Numbered from the stretch's first letter, positions 37,019-50,940 are shown. The stretch is 64,000 nt of DNA from Thermothielavioides terrestris NRRL 8126 (GCF_000226115.1 NC_016457.1:3658001-3722000); one strand, 5' to 3'. Numbers and translations are program-made. Notes: generated from the letters alone by a model not told the origin.

Positions 37019-38995
37019 CCACGGCCTATGACGGTGGGAGGAGCGCTGGGACGACTCTTCGGCGAGTGCTGATGCCCAGCATGTCGAAGTGTCGTTCAGG
37101 GTCCCTGCAAGGCTGAACGGTCAATCGGTGTTGGGAAGCGGCAGGGCCCTCGTCTCTTGCCGGCGCTGGCTCGCCAGGTTTGGGCCTTGTTGTCCCGCTG
37201 TCGGCGTCGGCCGGGGGATGAAGTGCGACGACTTTCTGGCACGGTGGAATGGTCCCCTCCGCCGCGGACCGGTTGTTTCAACTGGGAGGAATGTCGCATG
37301 TGTCCATCGCGTTCCAGGCCAGGAATCTTGTTGTCGGGGGAAGGCTGCGATGCAGCACCTGAGGATTCGGGTTCGAGTCCGAGGTACCTTGGATCTTTTA
37401 TGAGAGGTCAATCCATCCCGCCGCCGGAGGAGCCGGGAATATTCCGCGGGGGAGGGTCCTGGATCTGGCAGGATTATTCCGCACTAGGGACCAATGTTGG
37501 TTGCCAGAACTTTAGGCATCCGTGTAACAGGCCCCCTGCCACGACTGCGATCGCCCGCCCAATGCCGCCCGTCACAACCGGACGGTTCTGCGCGATCCGC
37601 AGAGGGCAACTTTGGCCTGAGGTGCAACGCTTCAATAATAAATAAGTCTTGACAACCGACATCAAAATGTGCCAAGTAATGATCGCGCTGACTTCGAAGT
37701 CGCCGTAGCAGGAGAATTCCCCGGCTCAGTGTCCCCAGTCCATCCTTGAGAAATCGCCAATTGACATTCCTTCGCGCCACGGTCCGTCAGCACTTCCAGG
37801 GCGGATCTTCCTCTTCGCCGCTTCGCGCCGTCAGTGGGTCTCGCATGGTTCCAGTGGCCACTCCAAAGGTGCAAGTACGGATGCGAAGGCACACGAATTG
37901 ACGTTAATGAGACTACGTCCGACCGTGGTCGTCTCGGTAGTGTCGAACGAAGCAATCAGGTATGTACTGTACCTTCCTGGGTGTATAGGTGTCTCGGGTG
38001 GCGAGATTGGGTTCAGGAATAATCTGTACCTTACCCCATTTCTGCTATTTACCTAAGTACACACACAGTGTGGCTCAACAAGCTGGGTTCCAGTTTGCAG
38101 AGGTGGTTGGAAGAACGCTTGAATTCGGAGGACGAGGGCGGCTTTTCTCGCCTTCATTGGCCTGATCAGGAACCAGCCGGAGAGTGTGCCCACAGGTCCC
38201 TCCGTCTGTATGTACCCCAAGAAGTCTGAAGAACTAAGGTATGATGCACAGAAAATGGCGAATCTCACCGGCACGAAGATGAAGAAGACAAAGTCGTGTG
38301 CCCGTCATGGCGAAAGGTCACTGCTGTTGCCCCGTTGTTTCGGTCCCTGAAGGGATAGAGAGGTTTTGTGCTTGGCTGGCGTTGGCATGGGATGTTGACA
38401 ACCCTCCCGAATACAGATGGGAGGAAGCAAGCTGGTTCAAGCTCCCAGGCGGTCCACATGGCCCACAGAAAATCCCACCACGTGATTGAGCTGCTGATAC
38501 GAGGGGCTGGTGACGTCAAGAACTAGACAGGACCTGGCAGCATCAACAAGGAGGTGATCAGAAAGGCGTCGCAATGGCGAAATGGCTACTACGCTGCACC
38601 AGTGACGTTGATATTTCCCAGGACACGTCTGGTCAGCCCGGCCGGGCAGTTCGGAGGAAAACTGAACCAAGTGCTTCGTGCGACTTTTTTGCCTTGGTGC
38701 CTGACGATCCATCAGGCCGCTATCGGTTATCAGAAATTTTCGAATATCTTGCCCCACCAGAATCAACCGACTCCCCCACCTTCTACAGAGGTTCTGCTAC
38801 CAACCCACCAAAGCCGCGGCGGCACCTAACTTTCGCCTCCCGATCCCAACAACACCACCTCGATCAATCAGGGACAAATACGGAGGACGTTATACTGCCT
38901 CTTAAGTTCCTCGGTCACTAAAATTGCCGTTTTCCTTTTGCATTTTCGTGATTTTAGATTTCTGGCGTCGCGACTTCACAGCATAATTTTCCACA
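37019..38995. other. Intergenic upstream of ARB1
   Basis: About 2 kb, a divergent promoter region. A GGGTTCGAGTCC string at 37368-37379 looks like a tRNA T-loop, but no matching stems surround it. No gene recognised. Confidence 0.4.
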
Positions 38996-41037
38996 ATGCC
39001 GTCCGCATCAAAGGAAAAGCGCCTCGCCAAGCGCGCCGCTGAGGGCAAGGAGAAGAAGACCGTCGCCTCGCGATCCAAGGCCAACTCCAAGAATGCCAGC
39101 GCCGCTGGGTCCGTGGCCGGTGATGAGACGCCCCCAGTCCAGCTCGACGCGAACGGAAACCCGATCGAGTCGGACGCGCCCGCCACCTCCGCCGACAAGA
39201 TGGACGAGGTCAAGCGTCTGGCTGAGCAGCTCGACAAGCACGGTCTCTCGGACCGCGTCACAACGGGTGTCCTCGCATCTACCGTCGCTAGCAAGGATGT
39301 CAAGGTCACGAGTGTCAGCTTGGTGTTCCACGGCCGGGTCCTCATCACAGATTCCACCCTCGAACTTACTCTGGGTCGGCGATACGGCTTGTTGGGTGAG
39401 AACGGCTGCGGCAAAAGTACCCTTCTGAAGGCCATCGCCGCTCGCGAGTACCCGATTCCCGAGCATGTCGACATCTATCTCCTGAACGAGGGGGCGCCCC
39501 CTAGCGAGCTCGGCGCTCTGGAGTGGGTTGTGAAGGAGGCCGAGCTTGAGATGGAGCGTCTCGACAAGTTGGCGGAAAAGCTGCTCGAGGAGGAGGGCCC
39601 AGAGTCTCCGGTCCTGATGGACCTCTACGACGTAAGCGAACCCCCCCTCTACTCTTCCCCTACATTCGCTGGCTAGGTTTCGGGATGAGTGAAACTAACG
39701 GTATCTTCAGCATATGGAGAAGATGGACCCTTCCACCTTCGCGACGCGGGCCGCGCTCATCCTGACGGGTTTGGGATTCAACAAGCAAACCATGCACAAG
39801 AAGACCAAGGACATGTCCGGTGGTTGGAGAATGCGTGTTGCTCTTGGCAAAGCTCTGTTCGTCAAGCCCACACTGCTGCTGCTCGACGACCCGACGGCCC
39901 ATTTGGACCTCGAGGCGTGCGTGTGGCTTGAGGAGTACCTCAAGAAGTGGGACCGCACCCTTGTCCTGGTCTCTCACTCCCAAGACTTCCTCAACGGCGT
40001 CTGCACCAACATGATCGACATGCGGCAGAAGAAGCTCTTGTACTACGGCGGCAACTACGACTCTTACGTCAAGACCAGGGCCGAACAAGAGACGAACCAG
40101 ATGAAGGCATACCATAAGCAGCAAGAGGAAATCGCCCACATCAAGAAGTTCATTGCCAGCGCGGGTACCTACGCCAACCTGGTCAAGCAGGCCAAGTCTC
40201 GGCAGAAGATCCTCGATAAGATGGAGGCCGACGGCTTTATCCAGCCCGTGATTCCCGACAAGGTATTCACCTTCCGCTTTGCCGACGTCGAGAAGCTTCC
40301 GCCGCCGGTCCTGTCGTTTGACAACGTCACCTTCTCTTACTCGGGCGATCCGAAGGATGACCTCTACCGCAACATCGACCTCGGCTTCGACATGGATTCT
40401 CGGACGGCGCTCGTCGGCCCCAACGGCGTGGGCAAGTCGACCCTTCTGCGCCTGATGACGGGCAAGCTCTCTCCCACGGCCGGTTCGGTGAGCAGGCACA
40501 CCCACCTCAAGCTCGGTCTCTACTCGCAGCACTCGGCCGAGCAGCTCGATCTCACCAAGTCGGCGCTTGACTTCGTGCGGGAGAAGTACAAGGAGAAGTC
40601 ACAGGACGTCCAGTACTGGAGACAGCAGCTTGGTCGTTACGGCCTGACGGGTGATGCTCAGACGTCGCTGATGGGCACCTTGTCCGACGGCCAAAGGAGC
40701 CGCATCGTCTTTGCTCTGCTGGCCATCGAAGGCCCCAACATGCTGCTGCTGGACGAGCCTACGAACGGCCTGGATATCCCCACCATTGACAGTTTGGCGG
40801 ATGCCATCAACGCCTTCAGCGGAGGTGTCGTTGTCGTCAGCCACGACTTCAGGTAAGATCATGTCATCCGTGCCCAGCCCCAGGACAGTGCATGCTGACA
40901 CGGCCTCCAGATTATTGGACAAGATCGCCAAGCAAATTCTCGTCTGCGAGAACAGGACAATCAGAGAGTGGGACGGCACCATTTCTGATTACAAGAAGTA
41001 CTTGCGGAAGAAGATGATTTCGGCCGGTGCCGTTTGA
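38996..41037 (+). CDS. ARB1: ABC-F ATPase ARB1 (ribosome biogenesis factor, ABCF2 type)
   Basis: Three exons, 38996-39631, 39711-40852 and 40911-41037, give 634 residues (yeast Arb1 610). A Lys/Ala-rich N-terminal extension precedes two ABC cassettes. NBD1 has Walker [10 protein letters not shown] (about residue 135), signature MSGGWRMR and Walker [13 protein letters not shown]. Its Asp in place of the usual Glu and the Ala before HLD are the ARB1/ABCF2 form. NBD2 has [17 protein letters not shown] and [11 protein letters not shown], with switch His in VVVSHD. The linker carries the charged helix between cassettes. There are no membrane segments, as expected for a soluble ABC-F protein. ARB1 is essential in yeast and shuttles between nucleus and cytosol, acting in 40S and 60S biogenesis. 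Confidence 0.95.
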
Positions 41038-42955
41038 AGCTGTTGAGGGCGGAAGCTTGCATCGAGCAGCAAGGTATAAGTGGCACTACGGGCCGCGTGG
41101 CAACCAGCCTCTCCTCACATCGGCCGCCGCGTGAGAGCGGCCCAAGCAGGAGGTCGCTCCAGAGCGCCCGAAGCTCGCATAGGAGGGCGGTCGGAGCAGG
41201 TAAAAAAGCGAAGGTTGGATCAGTATGCCGGTGGTTACTTGTGCAACCTTGGCGATGCTTTTTTTGGTGGAACCGATAGACTGTGAGCTGGCCGGCATTG
41301 CCTCGTTTCCGCTAGATTAGATGCAGCCTGGGAGCTAGCCATGGAAACAGAGTAATGATGGGTCGGCAGGTTGGGTTTCCTCACGATTCCATTTCGTTGT
41401 GGCATTCGCTTCGCTTTGGTGCTCTGATGCTCTGCCACCCAAAGATTCCCTGGATAAGGCCTTTAAATGGGGCCCCTGGTGAGTCTCCCTTGCGGGGAAA
41501 CCCCGCTTCTTCATCGGATTGGGTCTGGTGTGCCAGGGCCTCAACCTCCGTTGCCAACAGTGGGCCCAGACTCGAGCCGTTCCAAGGCTCCTGCCGTTGT
41601 CCATTCGCGGCCCACATGGCAATAATTACCTGGTAAGTTATGCTGCCGAACCAGGCCACTAGAACGTTTCGTTCCCGTCTCCATTCAAGAAGGACGAGTG
41701 CATCGTAGTCATCATTGAATTGTCGTCGAGATGCTCCGATGACATGACGAGAGAGTGTCAGCTTGCCAGTCAGCCGCCAGCGATCCTCTCCGTCGCCATC
41801 TTACCCTCCTGCCAGGGGTGGTGTTTTCGAGTTGGCGCTGCCAGCAATGCTGGTTGGTTCGAGGCCCGGAGAGACGGAAAGCAGCAGGGCTTCCATGCAG
41901 CGGGCTTGGGATGCACGCACCACCTTGCAGCCCCAGCGGGTAATTTGGCACCAGGGCTGAAATCGGCCGTTCCTGAACCGGAGGAAAGGGGGTGTGTTAC
42001 TGTGGTATTGTGTTAGTGCGCCATCCTGTTCCAGACAGGAGGTAAAGGAGCCAATGATACTGCAGTAGCGCAGAGTGGGGTGGATGCAGTAAGGGGCTGA
42101 CGTCTTCCTGGAGCGGCACTAACTCTGCTCAATCGGGAGCCGTGTGGACCGCTGGATGGATCACCTTCGCGAGAGGTGCGAGGAAGCGGGAGTTCAAAGG
42201 GGCATTTTGGGGGGGAAAGACTCTGCACGGCACACCAACGCCGCGAGGGCCCAGATGTGGCCAAATCGAGCAGCGCGATCCAGCCTGGAGACCAAGCACG
42301 CCTGGCCCCATGGATTTCCAACCACCACAACCCTCCGCACCGCTTTTTCTTCTTGCACCATCATCACCACCATCTTGCACCCTGCCCACAGCATCGCCGG
42401 CAGTGCCGTCGTCCGCACGTCAGGGGTCCGCCCGCTTTTTTCTTGGTTGCCCTGCCTTTTTTTCAGTGACTCGTCCTGTTGCAACTGCAGCCTGCCAGAG
42501 GCAGTCCACGTTTGCGTAAATTCGAGGCGACCAAACCTCGTGCTCACTGCCGACCTCACTGCCGACCGTGCCGATTCCATCTGACTCCGCGACGCCTAAC
42601 CCGGCGCCATCAACGCCCACACTCAGGTTGCCTCCGACGCACCGCGAGTTCGGTCGTGTTGGTGTGCAGCCATCGTCGTGCCGGTTCCTCGGATCGCTGG
42701 GCCTCACCGCTCGACATTACTCGACAATTTTACGTCTCCTTTGTTGCCTGCACCGCATCACCGTCGGCAGCGCGTGCTGCAAAGCCGCTGGTTGCGTCTG
42801 CTGTGCACTGAACAAGACAAAAAGCCCGTCGATTCGCCCCGAGATTCTGACTGGTCCGCGCCCGAAAACGAGGACTCGATGGGGCTGGCATAATACGTAA
42901 AAGCAAGCAGAGTAACTTGTTCCGTGGGATATAGACAGGTCGGAAGAGGAACGAG
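41038..42955. other. Intergenic upstream of INO80
   Basis: About 1.9 kb. The last part is probably a long INO80 5' UTR. No other feature recognised. Confidence 0.4.
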
Positions 42956-45900
42956 ATGGACCACTTCTCGACTGTGTTGCAGCGACCGCCGCATTTCGAC
43001 GAGGATGGCAGCAGCATGGGCGCGCCCAGTGAGGATCGAGGCCCACGCGGAGGGCTGCGCGACATCCTGAACCCCGTGAGCTCGAGCTCGACAACGCATC
43101 CACACGGTCCTGGAACACCCGGAGCACCCGTACCGTCCCGACCGCAATCGTCGTTTAGTTTGCGCTCCCCCACGCATCAATCAGATTATCACCATCCGAG
43201 CCCCTACTCCGCCTCTCCATCCTTGGCAGGCGCGCGCTCAATCCTTCACAACCCGTTCGTGTCCGCATCGACACCCTCGTCACTGCCGCCGCCCTTGCAA
43301 GCTCCTCCGGGTCTGGTATCGCCAACCGCCTCATCCGGCCTGCAGCATCCTCCCCGATCACCGCTGCACGCGCCGCCGGTGTACTATCCATCCGAGATCC
43401 GCGACCGCGAGCCGGCGCGCGACAAATCGGCCTCGAGCAGTTTCTACGACCCAACCACTGACAGCAATCGAGAGCGCGAACGCAGGGTTTCGGATACTGG
43501 CGCCTGGCACAAGGCGGCACAGAACTCAACATCGAAGGTATGCAAGCAAATTTTAGCTTTTAGCGTGATGTGCCAACGCCCTTCCCTTGCCCAGGCACCA
43601 CACCACACCTTCTCTGCTTCCTTTGTCTTCCAACCTGGCCCATCCTCCACCACACTCAACAACCTCTTGCCTCGCGCTTGTCAGATGCCCGCTTCACCCC
43701 GTCTCGGCTGGCCAATCTGCAACACGCCAGCGCGCTTTGCATGTTTCCACCGCGCCGCGAGGCGTGGCTGACCGATTCTCCCCTTCAACGCATTTATGCC
43801 GTCAAGCAAGCGATTATCTGACTCGAATTGATTTTCTAACGCTGCTTTAGCCCCGCGATCCCTACAGCTATTCTCAACGATCCTCCGATTACTATACCAA
43901 CGGCAGCTACGCATCGCCGGAAAAATCGGTCTATCGGCCGCGCAGCCCTGTCACACATCCCTCCACCCACCCAGCTGTGGGTCCCAGCAGTCCATCGACA
44001 AGACCGTCGGCCATTTCGTCACCCAACTCGAGACACTCCTCAATGCCAAGCGCGAGTACCAACCGGTCGACGTCGACCGTCCTGCCAGCTCTGGCACGGA
44101 CCGAGTCCCCTGCTCCGTCCAAGACCTCGGCTGCCACGAGTGTAAGCTGACCCCCTCTTCCTTCGCCATTGCCCCATTATTAATGTGCCCTCGCAGACCT
44201 CGAGTCGCGCCGCCGGCGTCATGTCATTTTCCAATATTCTCTCCAACCCCGAGCCCATCTCCAAACCTCGACCGATGTCGCCCGTCCACGACGACGACGC
44301 ATCCAGCGTCACCGAGAAGCCCCAAAGCACAGAAAAGGCCGAGAAATCAGACAAGGATAAGAAACAGCCTCGGAAGAGCATCAAATCACGCGTCTCGGAT
44401 GTTCGAAGTGTCGAGTCGACTCCCAACTTGAAGATCCCGCGTAGGCCCGCGTCCAAGCCTGAAACGCCTTCTTCCGTGCGGGCGCCGGCCAAGAGGCTGG
44501 CGAACGGCGTCCCGAAGCACAAGGTCTTTTCTGCCGACAAGGAGAAGAAGATTCGGGATCTCATGGAGCAGTTCGATCTCGATGATGTTGACGAGACCGA
44601 CTTCGAGGAAGAACGTTATGCCTGGCTTGAACGTGCCAAACGTCGCCGGCAAGAGATGAACCGCCGAGATGTGGCCCATCAACGGATCAGGAGAGGCGAC
44701 TACGCCCAAGCCGAGGCCGAAAAGCTCCAGAGCTATGCTGACATCGGCAAGGCGCGCTACTATGAGATGAACTATGACGAGGCGCTGCAAGAAGTTCGAG
44801 AACAGGAGATCTTCCTCGAGAAGGAGCGGAAGAAGGATATGCAGCGCCAGAGGCGCCGCCAGAAGGCCATGGCTACCACGATGGAGCAGAGACAATCAGC
44901 ACTTGCGAGAGCCTCCGCCGCGCAAGACGACGCCGAGCGCCAGAAGTACATGCGCGAGGCCGAGCGTGCGAACAAGAAAGTGCAGCAGACCAGGTACATC
45001 TTGCAGAAAGGGCTGAAGGGCCCGGCCCGCAACATCGGCCCGATTGAACTGAACCTTGAGGGCGGCACGATGGCGACCTTCTCCGCCGAGAACATGGAGC
45101 CCGGCAGCAAGAGCAAGGGCAAAGGTCGAGCCGGCGGCCGGCTCAAGAAGTCAAAGGAGCAGAAACAGGCAGAGAAGGAGTCGGCTGAGGCTGCTCAGGC
45201 CGCCTTGGATGCCGGCGAGGAGCTGCCGAGCAAGGAAGAGACCGCCAAGATTCGCATCAAGTTCAGCAAGTCCAAAGCGCCCAAAGAGGATGCCGATAAG
45301 GAAAACAAGGAGCCCAAGGAACCCAAGGAGAAAGAGAAGGCGGTCGAGGAGCCCAAGGACCCGCTCGAGGCCAGGTTCCAGACGAAGGGCTATAACCAGA
45401 TTTACGACCAGATCTGGCGTGACCTCGCCCGAAAGGACGTCAACAAGGTGTTCAGGCTGGCAACCGATTCCTACTCCACTAAGGCATCCAACCTCAAGAA
45501 GACGGCGATCCTGGCCTCCAAGGAAGCGAAGCGGTGGCAGCTCCGGACCAACAAGGGCACCAAGGATCTGCAAGCGCGGGCCAAACGCGTCATGCGGGAC
45601 ATGATGGGCTTTTGGAAGCGGAACGAGCGCGAGGAGCGCGACCTCCGCAAGGCGGCCGAGAAGCAGGAGCTCGAGAATGCCCGCAAGGAGGAGGCCGACC
45701 GCGAAGCGGCGCGCCAGAAGAGGAAGCTTAACTTCCTCATCTCTCAGACCGAACTGTACTCGCACTTCATCGGCAAGAAGATCAAGACGAGCGAGGTCGA
45801 GCGGAGCACGGACCATCCCGATGTCGCCACGGATGAGAAGGACAGGATCCCGGAGAACGTCCTCAACATCGAGGAGCCCACCGGGCCCGTCGGCGCCAAG

Positions 45901-48789
45901 GTGACCAACTTTGAGAGTCTGGACTTCGACGCCGAGGACGAATCCGCCCTTCAGGCTGCGGCCGTGGCCAACGCCCAGAATGCCATTGCCGAGGCTCAGA
46001 AGAAAGCGCGCGAGTTCAACAAGGATGAGGCCAAGCTCGACGAGGATGGCGAGATGAACTTCCAAAATCCCACCGGCCTGGGCGACGTCGAAATCGAGCA
46101 GCCGAAGCTCCTCAACTGCCAGCTCAAAGAGTACCAGCTTAAGGGCCTCAACTGGCTGGTCAACCTGTACGAGCAGGGCATCAACGGCATCCTGGCCGAC
46201 GAGATGGGTCTCGGCAAGACGGTCCAGTCCATCTCCCTCATGGCTTATCTCGCCGAACGCTACGATATTTGGGGTCCCTTCCTCGTCGTCGCCCCGGCGT
46301 CGACCTTGCACAACTGGCAGCAGGAGATCAGCAAGTTCGTGCCCGACTTCAAGGTTCTTCCGTACTGGGGTACGGCTACCGACCGTAAGGTGCTGCGGAA
46401 GTTCTGGGACCGCAAGCACACGACGTACAAGAAGGACTCGCCGTTCCACGTCATGGTCACCTCATACCAGCTCGTCGTTTCCGATGTCGCCTACTTCCAG
46501 AAGATGAAGTGGCAGTACATGATCCTCGACGAGGCGCAGGCGATCAAGAGCTCGCAGAGCTCGCGCTGGAAGTGTCTGCTCGGCTTCCACTGCCGGAACA
46601 GGCTGCTTTTGACGGGTACGCCGATCCAGAACAACATGCAGGAACTGTGGGCTCTGCTCCACTTCATCATGCCGTCGCTCTTCGACTCCCATGACGAGTT
46701 CAGCGAGTGGTTCTCCAAGGATATCGAATCCCACGCGCAAAGCAACACCAAGCTGAACGAGGACCAGCTCAAGCGTCTTCACATGATCCTCAAGCCGTTC
46801 ATGCTTCGTCGTGTCAAGAAGCACGTCCAGAAGGAGCTGGGTGACAAGATCGAGCTTGACGTCTTCTGCGACCTCACCTACCGCCAGCGGGCCATGTACT
46901 CGAATTTGCGCAACCAGATCAGCATTGTGGACCTGATCGAAAAGGCGACCATCGGCGATGATGACTCGGCCAGCCTGATGAACCTCGTCATGCAGTTCCG
47001 GAAGGTCTGCAACCACCCTGACCTCTTTGAGCGTGCTGACACGTCTTCACCGTTCTCGTTCGGCCACTTTGCCGAGACTGCTTCGTTCGTCCGGGAGGGG
47101 ACCAACGTTACTGTTGGCTACTCAACGCGCAACCTGATCGAGTACGAGCTGCCCCGGCTTGTGTGGCGCGACGGGGGTCGGCTGCACAAACCTGGCCCCG
47201 ACAACCCAACTGCTGGCTTCCGGAGCAAATATTTGGACCAGATGATGAACATTTGGACACCCGAGAACATCCGCAGCAGCCTGGGTGGGACCGACAATTT
47301 CTCGTGGCTTCGATTTGCTGACACCAGTCCTCAAGAGGTCGCCCGTGCTGGTCACAATGACATTTTCGCCCGTGCTGTGGAGTTGGGCACGAAGAAAAAC
47401 CGGCTTGGAAACATGCAGGTTGTCTACAGCGAGCCGGAAGATCGGGCGTGGACACCTGCACACGCTCTGTTTCAGATCCGGGAGCGTGAGGACCGCGCGG
47501 CGCTGGCCGAGATCTCTGATCAGGGAGTGCTCCGGAACCTCATGAACGTGTCCCGATCGACATACGACGACCTCGGTCTGGGGCGCCTTGAGCAAGCTGC
47601 ACGCCCGCGTGCATCTGCCCCGCCGATCGAAGTTGTTTGTGACAGTCGCGGTTCTGTCATTGAGCGAGAGAATGTTTTGTTCAATATCCCCATGCGCAAA
47701 GCGCTGTTTGGTCCCACGCCGGTCGAGGAAAAGGCCTTTGTTGAGCAGAAGGTGCCACCTCAGCTCTACCCGCCTCCCGCACTGCTACCGGCTCCGGACA
47801 AGGAGAAGCAGCGGTTCACCAACATCACGGTCCCGTCAATGCGCCGCTTCGTGACCGACTCTGGCAAGCTTGCCAAGCTGGACGAGCTCCTGCGGCAGCT
47901 GAAGGAGGGTGGACATCGTGTGCTCTTGTACTTCCAGATGACGCGCATGATCGATCTGATGGAGGAGTATCTCACATACCGCAACTACAAGTACTGCCGG
48001 CTGGATGGTTCGACCAAGCTCGAGGACCGTCGCGACACGGTGGCGGACTTCCAGACGCGGCCCGAGATCTTCATCTTCCTCCTGTCGACCCGCGCGGGTG
48101 GCCTCGGCATCAACCTTACGACGGCCGACACGGTCATCTTCTACGACTCGGACTGGAACCCGACGATCGACTCGCAAGCCATGGACCGTGCCCACCGGCT
48201 CGGCCAGACTAAGCAGGTCACGGTGTACCGCCTCATCACGCGCGGCACAATCGAGGAACGCATCCGCAAGCGAGCGATGCAGAAGGAGGAAGTCCAGCGT
48301 GTCGTCATCACGGGCGGCGCCTCGGCTGCGGGCGCCGGCGGCGTCGACTTCTCGGGCCGCAGGCCGCCCGAGAACCGCAACCGCGACATTGCCATGTGGC
48401 TGGCGGACGACGAGCAGGCCGAGCTCATCGAGCGCCGCGAGAAGGAGCTCCTCGAGAGCGGCGAGTACGACAAGCTCCAGAAGAAGCGGGGCGGCAAGCG
48501 CAAGCGCGGAGGCGAGGCGGCTCTCAGCCTGGACGACATGTACCATGAGGGTAAGCAAGCTTTCTCTGTTTCTCTTCTTGACTTGATCAATGGGGCACGC
48601 GGCGCTGACACATAATCCTTCTTCTCTGCGACAGGCGAAGGCCACTTTGACGATAACAAGGGCTCTGGCACCGCGACACCCACGGGCGACGACCCCCGGG
48701 CTGCCAAGCGCAAGCGGGCGGGCGGCAGCAAGAAGGCGAAGACGACTAAGCAGCGGCTGGCCATCGCCGACGGAGAGATGGACTTCTAG
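42956..48789 (+). CDS. INO80: INO80 chromatin-remodelling ATPase
   Basis: Four exons, 42956-43537, 43851-44141, 44197-48550 and 48635-48789, give about 1793 residues. The N-terminal 500 residues are disordered and Ser/Pro-rich. The DBINO/HSA segment that binds actin-related proteins lies around residues 690-820 ([20 protein letters not shown]). The Snf2 ATPase starts near residue 930 with DEMGLGKT (Walker A) and DEAQ near 1065. The long insertion between the two RecA lobes (about 1270-1500) is the INO80 hallmark that holds the Rvb1/Rvb2 ring. Lobe 2 has [12 protein letters not shown] and [12 protein letters not shown] (residues about 1590-1630). The tail is Lys/Arg-rich. INO80 slides and edits H2A.Z nucleosomes in transcription, replication and repair. 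Confidence 0.96.
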
Positions 48790-49371
48790 TTGAACACAGC
48801 GCGTGGAAGACTGAGTAATGATGGGATTACACTACTACACTTGGCTCTTATCTCGGCAACGGCACCAGCATCCTCCATTGATGCTACCCGGCGGTTCCGA
48901 GGAAGGAGGATGGGCCAGTGTTTGTACGATTAGGCGGCGGGAAAGAGGTGCGTTTTTCTGGTTGCGCTGGTTATGCGAGCCGTGTACGAGCACGGCCAGC
49001 GAAAAGCGCTGTGTGCTCTGGCAGATGGTATCATAGGGCTGGGATGGTGTTCGGGTCGAGACAGGGAAGGAGGGGAAGGTACACTCGGTACACTCGCATG
49101 CAGCGACAGCGCGACTTTAATTTTCCTTGGTTCACTGCTACAGGGTCGACACCAGGCTAGCTCACTAGCTAAATAGACATAAACTTTCCGGAATATACAG
49201 CCGCGCAGCGGAGGGTCTTGGGCAGTGGGTGATCTCGGCGCTGGCCTCGCGGGTGGTGACGGCAGGATTAAAGCAACATGGCCGCGCTTGTTCCATTGCC
49301 TTTCTCCCTCGCCCCCATGGTCCCCAACCTTCTGCCTCAGCTAGCGATGGGCACACCTTGCGTTTCCAGTC
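48790..49371. other. Convergent intergenic region
   Basis: About 580 bp between INO80 and the promethin-like gene; presumably 3' UTRs. Confidence 0.4.
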
Positions 49372-50322
49372 TCATTCCCTCCCTCTCACTCCTTCTCCTT
49401 CATCCTCAACGGCAGTCGCGCCCTCTCCTCTGGATGGGCCCACCCCGCAGGCGGTAACAGAGACGTTCGGCAACCTCTGCTCGTCTTGTGCTCCTTTCTC
49501 CTCCTTCTCCTCCCCCTCCTTCCCCCCAGCGTCACCGCGATCACCCTCTCTACCGTCACCCCCACGCTCGCCCTCCTTATCCTCCGTCCCCACCACAGCA
49601 GGTGCCGACCCAGACGGAGGCGCGGACGAAGGAGTAGCCGCAGACGCAGGCGAAGAAGGAGCGAGCGCAGGAGCAAGCGCAGGCGCAGATGCAGGCGCAG
49701 GGGCAGGCTGCTGCTGCTGCTGCGGCCGCAGCACCACGGCGCGCAGCGCCCAGCGCCCGAAAAGGAAGGCGGCGACGGCCCAGGCCCAGGCGCACAGGGC
49801 GACGGCGGACGCGGCGCAGAGCGCGGGCAGCAAGAGGAAGAGCAGCGCCGCGCCGGCCAGGAAGAGCGTGGTTGCTGCCGCCAGGAGGAGGGTGAACAGC
49901 AGCGTGCTGAGGGCGAAGGTGGTGAAGAGCAGGATTGGCGGCAGGGTGAGCAGGGTTTGGGTTAGGAGGAAGGTCTGTTTTTTGGCGGTTTTTGCGTATT
50001 AGGTGGCGAATGGTGGGTGTGAGGTCAATTTTTGCGATTATATGTTGGATTGAGGGGGGGAAAGGGGGGAAGAGAAGGATTTGGGGTCATTGGGGTGGGT
50101 GGTTGGTGGGGTGGAGAGAAGGAGTTGGAGGCGGAGGGTCGCTCTCGGTAGGTGGGGGGTGGGGGGTGTGGTTGAGCTAGGAAAACGTACGAAGAGAAGC
50201 GGGCGGGCGGTCGCAAATTCCTGGATTCTGGTGTAGGCTTGCTCGCGAGATCTGGGGGGGAAGACACGGTCGAGACTGCGTTGCGCCAGGTTGAGCAGGG
50301 AACCGGCGGCGGAGGCGGCCAT
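49372..50322 (-). CDS. Promethin/LDAF1-like membrane protein (hypothetical)
   Basis: Two exons on the minus strand, 50322-50191 and 49974-49372, phase 0, give 244 residues. The N-terminal 44 residues are an amphipathic-looking segment (SAAGSLLNLAQRSLDRVF). A very hydrophobic block of about 70 residues follows (LPPILLFTTFALSTLLFTLL, LAGAALLFLLLPALCAASAV), long enough for a hairpin or several helices. After that comes an Ala/Pro/Gln-rich stretch and a strongly acidic, Gly/Glu-rich tail. This resembles fungal promethin-type proteins that sit at ER-lipid-droplet contacts, but identification rests on layout and composition only. The intron, about 215 bp, is longer than most here. Confidence 0.62.
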
Positions 50323-50845
50323 GGTGAAGGTCTGGGGTGCTCAGACCCGTGGGATTGGTAGTAAGGTAATCGCAGGGTGTCTGGAATGGGAATGAATCGC
50401 GGGCAACGCCAACACTTGTGGGAAGATGCTTCTGTGAATTCGAGCGTTGCCCGGCGGAGGATTGTGTGGTGTTGCTCGTGTTGCTGGGAGGTCGCGACCT
50501 ACTGGCGTGCCTCGTTCCATGTTCCAGGGATGGCATGACGTTGGGAAGGTAGGCGCGCGCGGATTGGTGCTTGGTGTCTTGGCATCCAACATCATGCCGC
50601 GGTTGCGGCTGCCCGCAGGCGGGCAACAACGGCCTAGGCCTCGATATTTCCATAGCCCCGGTTATGAGCGACTGCCGAACTGATCACAGAGCACTGAGAC
50701 TCATTCCATTCGTCTTGTCGATTGGAAATGTTCTTTGCAATTCCATTCCGCCTTTTCCGGCGAATTCTTTTGATCAGATGCGGCGGTTGCCAGTATACCC
50801 CGAGCCCTTGAACAAGAGATGAATGCTGCGGCATTACCCCCGCCC

Positions 50846-50940
<95 letters not shown>

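Noticed and set aside
37340..37395. T-loop-like GGGTTCGAGTCC suggesting a tRNA
   Set aside because: The flanking bases do not form a 5-bp T-stem, and no acceptor, D or anticodon stems can be found around it.
45151..46449. Long minus-strand ORF (432 codons)
   Set aside because: Antisense shadow of INO80 exon 3.
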